DNA of 64,000 bases from Verrucomicrobiaceae bacterium (GCA_016795465.1 JAEUHK010000018.1:44974-108973); one strand, 5' to 3'. Shown: positions 53,470-62,527, numbered from the stretch's first letter. A program made the numbers and translations. Notes: generated by a model from the sequence alone, not told the origin.

Positions 53470-54027
53470 TCACGAGCAGCAGGAGCCCTTCCCGCATGCC
53501 GCGCCGCCCACTCGATTCCAAGGCATTTTCGCCAGAAGCAGCGCCATGCCGCAGAAGCCGCTCAAGCCGGCGAAAAGCAGGCCCGCGCCGAAAAACATGC
53601 AGAGATAAACCCACGCTGGATTCACCGTCACGGCGAGGATCGCGGATGCGAGCACGAGCGAGCCCACTGTGACCTGCACCTGGCGCATGAGCGGCAGCAC
53701 AATCTTCGCGCCTGTGGCGCAGGGCAGACCGGCCGCCTTCCACGCGAGGATGCCGCCTTCGAGATTGCGCACGTCGTTGAAGCCGAGGGCGCGCAGCTTG
53801 TCGGCGGCGGCGCCGCCGCGTTTCCCGGCCTGGCACATGACGAGGACGGGTCTCGATTTGTCCAGCTCACCGCAACGGGCCTCGATCTGGCCCAGCGGCA
53901 TGAGCTTCGCGCCGGAGACGTGAGACTCGGCATGCTCGACGGGCTCGCGCACGTCGATGAGCTGGCAGCCGCCGGCCTCGAGGGCGGCTGCGAGTTCGCG
54001 GGGGAGGATGCAGGTGTCAGTTTTCAT
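53470..54027 (-). CDS. Rhodanese domain fused to DUF2892 membrane domain
   Basis: A 185-residue protein. Rhodanese domain (1-100) with LIDVREPVEHAESHVSGA and active-site Cys in VMCQAGKRGG. Then two membrane segments (LVLASAILAVTVNPAWVYLC and AGLLFAGLSGFCGMALLL) of the DUF2892 type, and a Cys-rich tail (GKGSCCS). This is the architecture of E. coli YgaP, an inner-membrane sulfurtransferase that carries persulfide. It is divergent from an ArsR regulator across an operator. Confidence 0.9.
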   Translation of the reverse strand: MKTDTCILPRELAAALEAGGCQLIDVREPVEHAESHVSGAKLMPLGQIEARCGELDKSRPVLVMCQAGKRGGAAADKLRALGFNDVRNLEGGILAWKAAGLPCATGAKIVLPLMRQVQVTVGSLVLASAILAVTVNPAWVYLCMFFGAGLLFAGLSGFCGMALLLAKMPWNRVGGAACGKGSCCS

Positions 54028-54072
54028 TGGAGTTCGGGCTGGGAGTTGGATAATCTGGGAAAACGATGTTGC

Positions 54073-54094
54073 TATATCGCTATATGGCGATATA
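54073..54094. promoter_or_regulatory. Palindromic operator for the ArsR-type regulator
   Basis: TATATCGC and GCGATATA form a perfect inverted repeat of 8-bp arms with a 6-bp TATATG spacer. It lies in the 77-bp gap between two divergent genes, the rhodanese/DUF2892 and arsR-type genes. Such AT-rich dyads are the usual ArsR-family sites, so repression of both sides by the regulator is likely. Confidence 0.8.
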
Positions 54095-54104
54095 AAGTCA
54101 AGCC

Positions 54105-54479
54105 GTGAAACAAGCCATGCCGAAAAAAGCCCAATCCAGGCGGTCCGCTGCCGCCAAACAGCTCCCGGATGCCGCGCTGGAGCTCATCGCCCAGCGTTTC
54201 CGTGCCCTGTCGGAGCCGGTGCGGCTGAAGATGCTCAGCGCGCTGATGCAGGGGGAGAAGAACGTCACGCAGCTCGTCGAAGCCGCCGAAACCGGCCAGG
54301 CGAACGTGTCAAAGCACCTATCCATCCTCAAGCAGGCAGGGATGATCTCCACGCGACGTGACGGCCTGACCACTGTCTGCGCCATCTCCGATCCCGCCAT
54401 CCTCCAGCTCTGCGAGATCATGTGCGCCCGGCTGAAGGACGAGCATGAACGACGCTCCCAACATTTGAAAGGGCTGTGA
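54105..54479 (+). CDS. ArsR-family winged-helix repressor
   Basis: A regulator of 124 residues (GTG at 54105) or 120 (ATG at 54117, MPKKAQSRRSAAA). Helix-turn-helix: LSEPVRLKMLSALMQGEKNV and QANVSKHLSILKQAGMISTRRDG. Cysteines are present only near the C-terminus (TVCAIS, LCEIMC). It lacks the helix-2 Cys of BigR-type persulfide sensors and the CVC of metal sensors, so the signal is unclear, though the sulfur-handling neighbours suggest sulfide. The rhodanese gene follows at once. Confidence 0.9.
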   Translation: MKQAMPKKAQSRRSAAAKQLPDAALELIAQRFRALSEPVRLKMLSALMQGEKNVTQLVEAAETGQANVSKHLSILKQAGMISTRRDGLTTVCAISDPAILQLCEIMCARLKDEHERRSQHLKGL

Positions 54480-54481
54480 GC

Positions 54482-54880
54482 ATGATCTGGACTCTCGTCA
54501 TCGTGGCCGCCCTTGTCGCGGGCTGGCATGTGCATGAAGGATGTTGGGACAGGCGCCTGTTCACCGGTGACTGCCGGAATCTCAGCGCCCGCCAGACGCG
54601 CGCGTGGCTGCGGGAGCATCCTGAGACACAGATGCTCGATGTGCGCTCCGCCAGGGAGTTCGCACGCGGTGCGCTGCCCGGCGCGGTGAACATCTCCAGT
54701 GGCGACAGGAATTTTGACACCAAGGCCGCCACGCTGGACAAGGAGACGCCAGTGCTCGTTTATTGCGCCGGCGGCTTCCGCAGCCGCAAGACGGTCGAGC
54801 GCTTGAAAGTTCTCGGCTTCAGAACCATCCGTCACCTCCACCGCGGCCACATGTCATGGCGGCCGGACTCCCGATCATGA
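54482..54880 (+). CDS. Membrane-anchored or secreted single rhodanese
   Basis: A 132-residue protein with an N-terminal hydrophobic anchor (WTLVIVAALVAGWHV) and a rhodanese domain (MLDVRSAREFARGALPGAVN; catalytic Cys in YCAGGFRS). It starts 2 bp after the ArsR stop and ends in an ATGA overlap with the methyltransferase gene, so the three form an operon. A role in extracytoplasmic sulfur transfer is inferred. Confidence 0.88.
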   Translation: MIWTLVIVAALVAGWHVHEGCWDRRLFTGDCRNLSARQTRAWLREHPETQMLDVRSAREFARGALPGAVNISSGDRNFDTKAATLDKETPVLVYCAGGFRSRKTVERLKVLGFRTIRHLHRGHMSWRPDSRS

Positions 54881-55554
54881 AACGCATCCTCCCTCTCCTC
54901 CTCATCATCACTTCGTCCACCATCGCCCAGGACGCGAGCGTGAAGCCGGGCATCAACGACAAATTTCTTGATCCAAAACTCAACGTCGAAGAGTGGACGA
55001 AGAAATTCGAGACTGAAAGCCGTGAGATCTTCCACCAGCGGGACAAAATCGTCGCGGAGACCGGTTTGAAGCCCGGCATGGCAATGGCGGACATCGGCGC
55101 GGGCACGGGGCTGTTCACGCTGCACTTCGCGCAGGCCGTCGGCGAAAGCGGGAAGGTGTATGCCGTCGAGATCGCGAAAAATTTCATCGAGCACATCAAG
55201 GCGCGTGCTTCCAGCGCCCATGCCTCGAACGTGCAGACCGTCCTCGGCACCGGAAAGAGCGTGGAGCTGCCGGAGGCGAGCATCGACCTGGCCTTCATCT
55301 GCGACGTGTACCATCATTTTGAATATCCGCAGACCACGCTCGCCACGCTGCACAAGGCGCTCAAGCCCGGCGGCACGCTGGTGCTCATCGACTTCAAACG
55401 CATCCCCGGCCAGACGAGCGACTTCATCATGAAACACGTCCGCGCCGGGCAGGAGGTCTTTGAGGCCGAGATCACCGCCGCCGGATTTGAAAAAACTGGC
55501 GAGGTGAAGGATCTGCTGAAGGAGAATTACTTCGTGCGCTTCACGCGGAAGTGA
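54877..55554 (+). CDS. Exported SAM-dependent methyltransferase
   Basis: A 225-residue class I methyltransferase with an apparent signal peptide ([18 protein letters not shown]). SAM motif I is [16 protein letters not shown]. The acidic end of beta-2 is YAVEIAKNF, and motif II/III includes [27 protein letters not shown]. It begins in the ATGA overlap with the rhodanese gene. A methyltransferase outside the cytoplasm would lack SAM, so either the leader is a membrane anchor or the family works differently. Such proteins are common in Planctomycetota and Verrucomicrobiota. Confidence 0.86.
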   Translation: MKRILPLLLIITSSTIAQDASVKPGINDKFLDPKLNVEEWTKKFETESREIFHQRDKIVAETGLKPGMAMADIGAGTGLFTLHFAQAVGESGKVYAVEIAKNFIEHIKARASSAHASNVQTVLGTGKSVELPEASIDLAFICDVYHHFEYPQTTLATLHKALKPGGTLVLIDFKRIPGQTSDFIMKHVRAGQEVFEAEITAAGFEKTGEVKDLLKENYFVRFTRK

Positions 55555-55557
55555 ACC

Positions 55558-55574
55558 CCGGCACAGCCGGTTTG
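55558..55574. terminator. Weak convergent hairpin
   Basis: CCGGC and GCCGG pair around ACA, followed by TTTGCT, in the 21-bp gap between two convergent genes. The stem is short, so this is a weak call. Confidence 0.3.
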
Positions 55575-55575
55575 C

Positions 55576-56304
55576 TCACCATTCCAGGCTGCTCACCGGC
55601 ATGCGCTGTTCGTTACGGCGCTCCTTGACGATGTGGCCGTCGGAGAGGTGGAGGACGCGGTCGGCCATGGCGGACATGGCCGCGTTGTGGGTGATGACGA
55701 TGGTGAGGGTGCCGATCTCGCGGTTGATGCGCTCCACGGCCTCCAGGACGGTGATGCCGGTGGTCACGTCGAGCGCTCCAGTGGGCTCGTCACACAGGAG
55801 CACTTCGGGTTTTTTGGCGATGGCACGCGCGATGGCCACACGCTGCTGCTCCCCGCCGCTTAATTGAGATGGAAAATGGTCGAGGCGGTGGCTGAGGCCC
55901 ACAAGGTCGAGCGCCTCCTCCGGCCTCATCGGATCCGGGGCGATGTCGGTGATGAGCGCGACGTTCTCGCGGGCGGTGAGGCTGGGGATGAGGTTGTAAA
56001 ACTGAAACACGAAGCCGACACAGTTGCGGCGGAACTGGGTGAGAGTGCGCTCGCCGCCGCCGGAGAGATCCCAGCCTTTGTAGCGCAATGACCCGGCGGT
56101 TGGCACGTCGAGTCCGCCGAGGATGTTCAACAAGGTGGACTTGCCGCTGCCGGAAGCACCGAGGAGCACGACGAGCTCGCCGACATGGAAATCAAGATCG
56201 ACCCCCTGGAGGGCCGCCACGTCGAGCTCGCCGGTGTGATACACTTTGCGCAGTCCGCGGGCCTCAAAGACCGGTGGCATGGCGGCAGGGGAGGGCAGGG
56301 GCAT
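55576..56304 (-). CDS. LolD/MacB-type ABC transporter ATP-binding protein
   Basis: A 242-residue ATPase. I chose the ATG at 56304 ([18 protein letters not shown]); an ATG at 56346 or 56280 is also possible. Walker [12 protein letters not shown]-loop [18 protein letters not shown], signature [14 protein letters not shown], Walker [14 protein letters not shown] and the switch His in VITHNAAM are all intact. This subfamily works with MacB/LolCE-type permeases in lipoprotein release or export. No permease is adjacent in this window, so its partner is elsewhere. Confidence 0.9.
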   Translation of the reverse strand: MPLPSPAAMPPVFEARGLRKVYHTGELDVAALQGVDLDFHVGELVVLLGASGSGKSTLLNILGGLDVPTAGSLRYKGWDLSGGGERTLTQFRRNCVGFVFQFYNLIPSLTARENVALITDIAPDPMRPEEALDLVGLSHRLDHFPSQLSGGEQQRVAIARAIAKKPEVLLCDEPTGALDVTTGITVLEAVERINREIGTLTIVITHNAAMSAMADRVLHLSDGHIVKERRNEQRMPVSSLEW

Positions 56305-56388
56305 CGACGGATCATGCACGAGGATGGTCAATGCGCCAGGACGCATGATCGGTGGTTGCGTCCTGCGATCCACGCGCAACAATGACGC

Positions 56389-57162
56389 ATGCCCATCCTG
56401 GTCAGCGACGAAGCGCCCGACATTCACACGACGAGAGTCAGGGTGGTCCCGCGCACACCAGCCCGGAGCCGCACGCTGGTCATCGGAGACGTGCATGGCT
56501 GCTCCCTGGCGCTCGATCTCATGCTGGGGGAGCTTTCACCGGGAAAAGACGACACGCTGGTGATGCTGGGTGATTATGTGGACCGCGGCCCCGACTCGCG
56601 CGGTGTGTTGAACCGGCTGCTGGAGCTGGAAGGGCGCACGCAGCTCATCCCCCTGACCGGCAACCACGAGATTCTCATGCTCGAAGCGCGCAACAGCGAC
56701 GCGGAGGCAGACGCCTGGTATGCCGTGGGCGGCAGGCAGACGATGCAGTCGTACGGCTGCATGGACAGGCCTGTCTGGAGCATGGTGCCGCAGGAGCATT
56801 GGGACTTCCTGGCCCATCATCTGCGCCGCTGGCATGCCAACGACACGCACATTTTCGCCCATGCCAATGTGAACGCGATGCTGCCGATGCCGGAGCAAAG
56901 CGATGACTGGCTGTTCTGGCGGCGGTTTGACGACTCCCATCCGCATTTCTCCGGCAAGATGCTCGTCTGCGGACACACCGCGCAGAAAGGCGGGCTGCCG
57001 CACATCCTGCCCGGACGCATCTGCCTCGACACCTGGGCGTATGGAGAGGGCTGGCTGACGGCGCTCGACACCGGCACCGAGACCTTTGTGCAAACAAGCC
57101 AGCAGGGAGAGATCAGGCGGCTGAGCTTTGACGAGGTGCGCATGCTGCTGCCGAAAGAGTGA
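56389..57162 (+). CDS. Calcineurin-like serine/threonine protein phosphatase
   Basis: A 257-residue metallophosphoesterase of the PPP (PrpA/ApaH-like) group with the complete set of metal motifs: GDVHG, GDYVDRG, GNHE, then HAN and GHTAQKG for the later metal His. It acts on phosphoproteins or dinucleotide polyphosphates. Divergent from the ABC ATPase and 19 bp upstream of the next gene. It could oppose kinases such as the one at 16982, but there is no direct link. Confidence 0.91.
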   Translation: MPILVSDEAPDIHTTRVRVVPRTPARSRTLVIGDVHGCSLALDLMLGELSPGKDDTLVMLGDYVDRGPDSRGVLNRLLELEGRTQLIPLTGNHEILMLEARNSDAEADAWYAVGGRQTMQSYGCMDRPVWSMVPQEHWDFLAHHLRRWHANDTHIFAHANVNAMLPMPEQSDDWLFWRRFDDSHPHFSGKMLVCGHTAQKGGLPHILPGRICLDTWAYGEGWLTALDTGTETFVQTSQQGEIRRLSFDEVRMLLPKE

Positions 57163-57181
57163 TCCCTCCCTCCCACCCGCC

Positions 57182-58789
57182 ATGACCCGCGCGCGCTGGA
57201 TTCTTTCTGCTGTCACGCTGTCTTTGCTCTGGCTCGCGGGGGCGCTGATCCTGGTGCCGCGCATGGAGCGCGATCTTGAGGCGGCGGCGCGGCAGGCTCT
57301 CGCCGGGCAGCCCGCGCTGGCCGGGCGGGTGGGCGGATTGAGCCTTTCCTTTGACGGTCTCCAGGCACGCCCTGCCGGCAAGGTGCGCACGTCGGGCGAC
57401 AGGCTTGTGATCGAGGACACGTTGCGCGATCTCGTGCGTGCTCCCACGCCGCTGGCCGCCAGCCTCGGTCTGGGCCTCAATCCCGTCTGTGTCGTGGCCG
57501 GGGAGATCGAGGTGGCGCCGTTTCCGGCCGGATGGCTGCTGCTGGCCGCCACAGGCGTCCAGGGACGCCTGCTCGGCACTGCGGCGAATGATTACGAGGC
57601 GCGCGACCTGGCGCTCAGCGTGCAAGATGGCTGGGGCGCGAAAGGTGGTGCGATCACCGGCATCCCCGGCGTGGACGCCGGCAGGCATGATGAGGCCGCC
57701 AGCACCGCCGCCACCCTGCGCGGTGTTCCCGCGCCCCGGCCGACCGCGCAAGCGCAGATCGCGCGCATCGGCCAGCCGTGGAAGGAGCTGGATTTGGGCA
57801 AGGATGACGCGGCCCTTTTTGCCGAGGCGGAGGCGCTTGGCGTGGGTGGAAATGAATGGCGGCAGGTGTTGCCGGTGTTGCACGAGCTGCGCGCCACCTT
57901 GCAGCGGCAGCAGGCCGCCGAGGCTCAGGATCACCGCCTCTCCAGGCTTCCCTTGGGGCATCTTTTCATCGCCACGCGTGACGCGCAGGTCGTCCTGCGC
58001 GGCGAGGTGGGCACGGCAGCCATGAAACGCGCGATTCTCGACGAAAGCCTCCGCGTCTTCGCCCCCCGTCGCGTGCATGATGAGATCCGTGTCAGCCCGC
58101 AGCGTCGCCCCGCCGGCGATTTCGGCCCCGTCACCACCGCCTTGCTGCCATCCGGCAAAAACACCCGTTCGATCTTCTTCGGCATCGGCGGCGGGGCATG
58201 GAGGCCGGTGGACTGGCAGATCACGCCCGCCGAGCAGTCATGGAAAGAGGGGCTGTCGGCCGGCATCGACCACGCCCAGGTGCGGGATGACAGCGCGTGG
58301 CTCACCGGCTGGCTGGAGGGTGATGGAGCGCATGATCCGCCGCCCGCGCTCAAATCCAGGCCTGCGGTGATCATCCTTGCCCTGTTCGGCACAAAGGCGG
58401 TGCTGGCCGGCCGCGTCGCGGAGGAATCCGCGAGATCACAGCTCATCGCCGCCGTGCGTCGTGTTTGCGGCCCGCGCATCCGCGTGCAGAGCGACGGGAT
58501 GCAGGTCAACGCCGCCTGCCAGCCCTCGGTGAATCTTCTGCACACACTCAAAAGCCTGCCCGCTGCCCCGGCGGAGGACAGCACGGGCATCTTCGCCATC
58601 GCCACGCCCGGCGGCGCCTGGGCGGTCATTCCGGCGCGTCGTGAGATCACAGAGGCAGGAGGGCTTGCCAGCCTGCGTTTCCTGCCCGAAGGCATTTCCG
58701 CCAGCCTGGTGCAGGAACACGCTGCTGAGGCGCTCGAACAGCTCCGCCACTGGCTTTCAAATCCCGGATCCCCCGGCTCCAATCCCTGA
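57182..58789 (+). CDS. Membrane-anchored protein with BON-like repeats
   Basis: A 535-residue protein from the ATG at 57182, with one N-terminal membrane segment (ILSAVTLSLLWLAGALILV). The rest has several segments shaped like BON domains, e.g. around residues 30-100 and 400-480 (ILALFGTKAVLAGRVAEESARSQLIAAV, cut at the 'L.G.V' turn). BON domains bind membranes or phospholipids. This is a loose resemblance. It is followed at once by a coiled-coil/HhH protein (overlapping ATG), then a lipoprotein, so a three-gene envelope unit is likely. Related gene pairs sit next to OmpA-family genes in other bacteria, as I recall. Confidence 0.6.
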   Translation: MTRARWILSAVTLSLLWLAGALILVPRMERDLEAAARQALAGQPALAGRVGGLSLSFDGLQARPAGKVRTSGDRLVIEDTLRDLVRAPTPLAASLGLGLNPVCVVAGEIEVAPFPAGWLLLAATGVQGRLLGTAANDYEARDLALSVQDGWGAKGGAITGIPGVDAGRHDEAASTAATLRGVPAPRPTAQAQIARIGQPWKELDLGKDDAALFAEAEALGVGGNEWRQVLPVLHELRATLQRQQAAEAQDHRLSRLPLGHLFIATRDAQVVLRGEVGTAAMKRAILDESLRVFAPRRVHDEIRVSPQRRPAGDFGPVTTALLPSGKNTRSIFFGIGGGAWRPVDWQITPAEQSWKEGLSAGIDHAQVRDDSAWLTGWLEGDGAHDPPPALKSRPAVIILALFGTKAVLAGRVAEESARSQLIAAVRRVCGPRIRVQSDGMQVNAACQPSVNLLHTLKSLPAAPAEDSTGIFAIATPGGAWAVIPARREITEAGGLASLRFLPEGISASLVQEHAAEALEQLRHWLSNPGSPGSNP

Positions 58790-59718
58790 TGTCCTCCGCT
58801 TTCTGGCTGCTGCTCTATCTTGCGCCGCTTCTCGGCCTCACCGCCGCGTTGTTCGCGTGGTTCGGCTGGCGGTGGCGCGGAAGTGACCTGCTGAAACAGA
58901 TCAAAGAGTTGCAGGACGAGGCCGGAAACGAGCGCGCCCGCCATCTCGGCGAACTCAAAGCCGCGCATGAATCAGCGGGCCTGCATGAAGATGATGCCGT
59001 GAAAGCCCGCGAAAGCCTCCAGGCGCTCGAAACGGAGACCGGCCGGCTGCTTCGCGATCTTGACGTTCTCCGTGCCGAGCGTGATCAGCTTCGCGCACAA
59101 CCCGCTCCTGTGGCGGCCGTCGGAAATGAGGCTCCTGCCGCCGCATCCACGCCGTCTGCTGAAAAACCAAAACGCAGGCAGGCTGCGGCGGCCAGGATTC
59201 CGAAAGCAGCGGCCGCAACGACCACGCTTGAGGATAAAATAGCCGCGTTCGAGGCGGAGCTGGCCGCGCAGCAGCCTGCATCCGCCGCGCTCACCCAGGA
59301 GCATGAGGGCTGGCAGCGGCGCGTCGGCAAACTCGAAGGCGCGATGCCTGCGGATCCTGCCGCGCTGGCCCTGGCACGTCGCGGCCTGGCGGAAAGCGGG
59401 GAGAGGCTCCGGGCCGTCACGTCCGAAACCGGGCGTCTGCAAAAACTCATCCGCGTGCTCAGACGTGCCGGGGAAAATGCCGCCGTCCTCGCCTCCGTGC
59501 CTGATGACGACCTCACGCGGATCAAGGGAATCAAGCAGGTCATCAGCGGGCAGCTCCACGCCCACGGCATCCGCACCTGGCGGCAGATCGCGCGATGGGA
59601 CGCCGAGGAGCTGGGAGCCTTCAGCGAGCTGCTGGCCTTCAAAAACCGTGCCAGTCGCGAAAAATGGCAGGAGCAGGCCCGCGCCCTCCATGAAGCCGCG
59701 CACGGCCCGCTGTCTTGA
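58789..59718 (+). CDS. Membrane-anchored coiled-coil protein with C-terminal helix-hairpin-helix
   Basis: A 309-residue protein with one N-terminal membrane segment (FWLLLYLAPLLGLTAALFAWF), a long coiled-coil region (about 28-105), a Pro/Ala/Lys-rich linker, a second coiled region (145-225) and a C-terminal helix-hairpin-helix-like domain (LTRIKGIKQVISGQLHAHGI, RTWRQIARWDAEEL). The last domain is annotated in databases as 'flap endonuclease-1-like', but no nuclease residues are visible. Its ATG shares a base with the previous stop. Confidence 0.78.
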   Translation: MSSAFWLLLYLAPLLGLTAALFAWFGWRWRGSDLLKQIKELQDEAGNERARHLGELKAAHESAGLHEDDAVKARESLQALETETGRLLRDLDVLRAERDQLRAQPAPVAAVGNEAPAAASTPSAEKPKRRQAAAARIPKAAAATTTLEDKIAAFEAELAAQQPASAALTQEHEGWQRRVGKLEGAMPADPAALALARRGLAESGERLRAVTSETGRLQKLIRVLRRAGENAAVLASVPDDDLTRIKGIKQVISGQLHAHGIRTWRQIARWDAEELGAFSELLAFKNRASREKWQEQARALHEAAHGPLS

Positions 59719-59732
59719 ATTCCAACCTCCGC

Positions 59733-60302
59733 ATGTCCATCCTCACGCGCCTCACGCTGCCTTTTTCTCCCCTTCTCATCGCCGCCTGTGTGAATCTCGG
59801 CACACCGGAGCAGCGCCAGGAAAACGCCCGGCGGCTCAGCCAGGATCTGCAGCAGCTCGGCCCCTCGATTTCGGCCGTCGAGGCGGACAGGCTGGCCGTC
59901 ACCGCCATCGAAACCTCCGCGGAACTCGCGCGCGATTTCAAACCGCTGCGTTTTCCGTGGATGAACAACGGCCTCGTCAACACCGGCCTGCGTAAACGCG
60001 GCCTCTGCTACCAGTGGCGGGATGATTTGTTTCCGCATCTGCACCGCCTCAATCTCGAGACGATGGATCTGCATCTCACCTCCGCGCGGCGCGCCAGTTT
60101 GTTGGAGCACAACGGCATCGTCGTCACCGCGAAGGGGCAGCGCTTCGAGGACGGCATCGCGCTCGACCCTTGGCGGCACTGCGGCGTCCTGGCGTGGGCG
60201 AAGGTGTCCGAGGACCGTTACCCGTGGAAGCCCCTGCCGCGTGAGCTGACACCGATGGTGCTGCGTCCGTTGCTGATGCCGGATTTGTATCCTTCAAACT
60301 GA
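59733..60302 (+). CDS. Lipoprotein of unknown function
   Basis: A 189-residue protein with the ATG at 59733 and a signal peptide ending in the lipobox LIAAC (Cys about residue 19). The mature part has no family I recognise; notable segments are RLCYQWRDDLFPHLHRL-like (GLCYQWRDDLFPHL) and DPWRHCGVLAWAKV, which may hold conserved Trp/His/Cys. It is last in the run of three envelope genes and convergent with the PEP-CTERM gene, overlapping it by 9 bp. Confidence 0.75.
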   Translation: MSILTRLTLPFSPLLIAACVNLGTPEQRQENARRLSQDLQQLGPSISAVEADRLAVTAIETSAELARDFKPLRFPWMNNGLVNTGLRKRGLCYQWRDDLFPHLHRLNLETMDLHLTSARRASLLEHNGIVVTAKGQRFEDGIALDPWRHCGVLAWAKVSEDRYPWKPLPRELTPMVLRPLLMPDLYPSN

Positions 60303-61658
60303 GCGGCGGCGCCTGCGCATCATCAACATGCCGCCAAGAAACACCAGCAGGGCGCCCGCAGGTTCCGGCACGAGCGCGAAATTGTTGCTCACCACCTGGT
60401 CGGCCACACTTTCGCCGATGGCCTGCCCGTCGATGACCGAGGTGGTGAACTGCACGCCGCCGTGAACACCGCTCATGCCCGCCTCGTCCGCCGCCTGGCT
60501 GAAGCTGGTGAAGTTCCGCGTCAGGTCCAGGCTGCCGTCGCCATTGATGTCGCTGCCGAGGCTGAAGGACATGCTGTCACCCAGGTAATAAGCGAGCGTG
60601 CTGGCGGCGGCCTCGCTCAATGTGCTGCCGAGCGCGATGTATTCGGGGAAGGAAGGGGAACTGATCAACGGCGCCCATGTCACGTCCACGTCCGTGCTCG
60701 CGTTGCTGTCGGCATCACCATTGACGATGGCGGTCTCGGGGCGCCAGAACTCGTTGTCATAAATCGTCGCGAAGCCCGCGATGCCCGCGTCTGCCATCGC
60801 CACATTCACCGCGGCAAAGAGACGCGCGGTGTCCGCCACGTCCAGGCCGGCGGTGCCGGCGGCGCTTTGTGCCACCTGGTTCCACATGCCCGGCATTTTC
60901 ACCGTGCCGTCCCCCGCTGCCCAGAAATACGCCTGGTTGGTCTGGTCGGCGGTGCGTGTCAGGCTGAAGGACGCGCCGAGATCCTTCACCTGGTTGTAAT
61001 CCGCCGCGTACTGGCCGGTGAGCATGTGGCCGGTGACGGTGCCGCCGGGCAGCGTGGTCATGTAGGCTCCAGTGCCGGGAATCGAGAATGTGCCCACCGT
61101 GCCCCATCCCGGCAGCAGCGCGCCTGAACCGGAGGTTTGCGCCCAGTAGCCGATGGTGCCCACCGGCGAGTATGGCGTGCCTGCGGCCGCCGAGGCGCCG
61201 TCTGCCGAGCGCCAGTTCAGGATGTCGTTCGCGATGGATGCGCCCCACGCGATGCCGTCCGTCTTTGCCTGGCTGTCGGCGATGCCGCCGAGCTGCGTGG
61301 TGTATAGCGTGGTGAAGTTCCCGCCCGATCCTGAATAGAGGCTTTGCATCACCGTGTTCGCCGCCGAGATCATCGCCGCCTCATAGGACGCCCCCGGTGT
61401 GCCGGCCCCCGGCGCGGAATAACTGCCGAAACCATAGGTCTGGTAGCCGCCGCGGATGCTCTCGCCCGCGTTGAAGATCGCCGTGTGCAGGATCGCCAGG
61501 TCACGCGCCATCACCGGTGCTTCCGTGCTGCTGCGCATCGTCGTCAGCGCCAGCGCGTTCCATTCCGTGACAAGATCAGCACGCGCCACTGCGACCGGAG
61601 TCAGCAGAAGCGTGGCATTTGCCAGCAGGCTGGGAACGATGGAGATGGATCGACGCAT
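60294..61658 (-). CDS. PEP-CTERM vanadium haloperoxidase homologue, probably inactive
   Basis: A 454-residue exported protein with a signal peptide (ends VAVARA) and a PEP-CTERM sorting tail (VPEPAGALLVFLGGMLMMRRRRR). The body matches the vanadium-dependent haloperoxidase/PAP2 family: EWNALALTTM, ARDLAILHTAIFNA, FWRPETAI (about 306). However, the usual P-S-G-H-S acid-base motif reads PEYIALGS (about 339), and the final S-R-x-x-x-G-x-H motif reads SGVHGGVQF (about 400). The vanadate-binding Arg and His are therefore changed. It is likely a non-catalytic surface protein. Confidence 0.85.
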   Translation of the reverse strand: MRRSISIVPSLLANATLLLTPVAVARADLVTEWNALALTTMRSSTEAPVMARDLAILHTAIFNAGESIRGGYQTYGFGSYSAPGAGTPGASYEAAMISAANTVMQSLYSGSGGNFTTLYTTQLGGIADSQAKTDGIAWGASIANDILNWRSADGASAAAGTPYSPVGTIGYWAQTSGSGALLPGWGTVGTFSIPGTGAYMTTLPGGTVTGHMLTGQYAADYNQVKDLGASFSLTRTADQTNQAYFWAAGDGTVKMPGMWNQVAQSAAGTAGLDVADTARLFAAVNVAMADAGIAGFATIYDNEFWRPETAIVNGDADSNASTDVDVTWAPLISSPSFPEYIALGSTLSEAAASTLAYYLGDSMSFSLGSDINGDGSLDLTRNFTSFSQAADEAGMSGVHGGVQFTTSVIDGQAIGESVADQVVSNNFALVPEPAGALLVFLGGMLMMRRRRRSV

Positions 61659-61681
61659 GAGGCGCGAGGATGCTAAACTTT

Positions 61682-61687
61682 ATTATA
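61682..61687 (-). promoter_or_regulatory. -10 element upstream of the PEP-CTERM gene
   Basis: A perfect TATAAT on the minus strand, in a short AT-rich stretch 24 bp before the ATG at 61658. A weak ACTTCT lies 17 bp upstream. The rest of 61659-61814 shows nothing else. Confidence 0.45.
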
Positions 61688-61814
61688 ATTTCCATAAATC
61701 AGCAAGAAGTTTCCCCCGTGTCGCAGGTCGTCTTCAGGGCCTCAAAAATCCGGGCGTGCCGCTGGCTGTGGTGAAGGAATGGCGCGGCGGCAGAGAGCGG
61801 CCGGGGATTCGCGG

Positions 61815-62293
61815 TCACATGGCACGCCAATGGCGGCTCATCAGGACGGACATCGTGGTGTCCAGTGCCGTGTCTGCCGTCGGCTGCCTGGCACTCAAAA
61901 CACGGCGCACCGTGGCGGACTTCTCCACCTCGGTCAGCGACGGGGCGTTGTCGTCGATGCCGAGCCGCGCCATCGTCGCATCGAGCTTCAGCCTGCCCGC
62001 CTGCGCCTGGATGCCGCAGAGGGCGCTGAGGAGAAGCTCTTGCGGATCGAATGCACGTTGAACTTTGCGTCCGCCGCGCCCCAGGAGTCGAGGGTTTTTC
62101 CCCGCGTCACGATCACCACCGCCTCGGTCTTCAGCGTGGCCGCATGATCACGCGCCGCTTGTAATTTTTCCCGCGACCATCCCGCCGTCCTTGCCTCCTT
62201 CTCCGTCAGACGCTCCCACTCCCCCGCCGGGAACTGGGCCAGGGCACCGCTGATGAAACAGAGCGGAACAAGAAGAAGTCGGTAAAGCGTCAT
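61815..62293 (-). pseudogene. Frameshifted, truncated beta-lactamase-family serine hydrolase
   Basis: It starts MTLYRLLLVPLCFISGALAQ (signal peptide) and continues as the N-terminus of a serine-hydrolase/class C beta-lactamase-like protein, with the S-x-x-K motif in NVHSIRKSF. After that the frame runs into unrelated residues. Two extra bases at the run CTTCTCCTC (about 62035-62043) explain it: in the other frame the protein continues LSALCGIQAQAGRLKLD and TEVEKSATVRRVLSAR before ending at 61815. The remaining two thirds of a normal enzyme are missing. Confidence 0.8.
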
Positions 62294-62389
62294 GGTCAGG
62301 GAAGGGATGAAACGAAGCATCCTCCAGATTCCCGCAGGCACCTGATGGAAATTGCCTTTGACCTTCCGCCTCCATTCTCCCACACTCGC

Positions 62390-62493
62390 CCCGTCACGAC
62401 AGGGGCGTCCCGCCGCAGGGACTGAGACGGGCCTTCCTCGGCCCGAACCCTCCGAACCTGATGCGGGTCATGCCGCCGAAGGGAGTTCGCTCG
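62390..62493 (+). promoter_or_regulatory. TPP riboswitch (THI element) controlling thiC
   Basis: The conserved parts are in order: GGGGCG near 62402, the P3/pyrimidine-sensor bulge ACTGAGA (62421-62427), ACCC, and ACCTGATGCGGGTCATGCCG (62456 onward) followed by AAGGGA. This is the thiamine-pyrophosphate aptamer. It precedes thiC by about 75 bp. TCGGAG at 62491-62496 can pair with CTCCGA at 62560-62565, right before the thiC ATG, a possible translation-control platform. Confidence 0.93.
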
Positions 62494-62527
62494 GAGGTAC
62501 ATCTCAGTTTCAGCGGCGCACCGCGCC

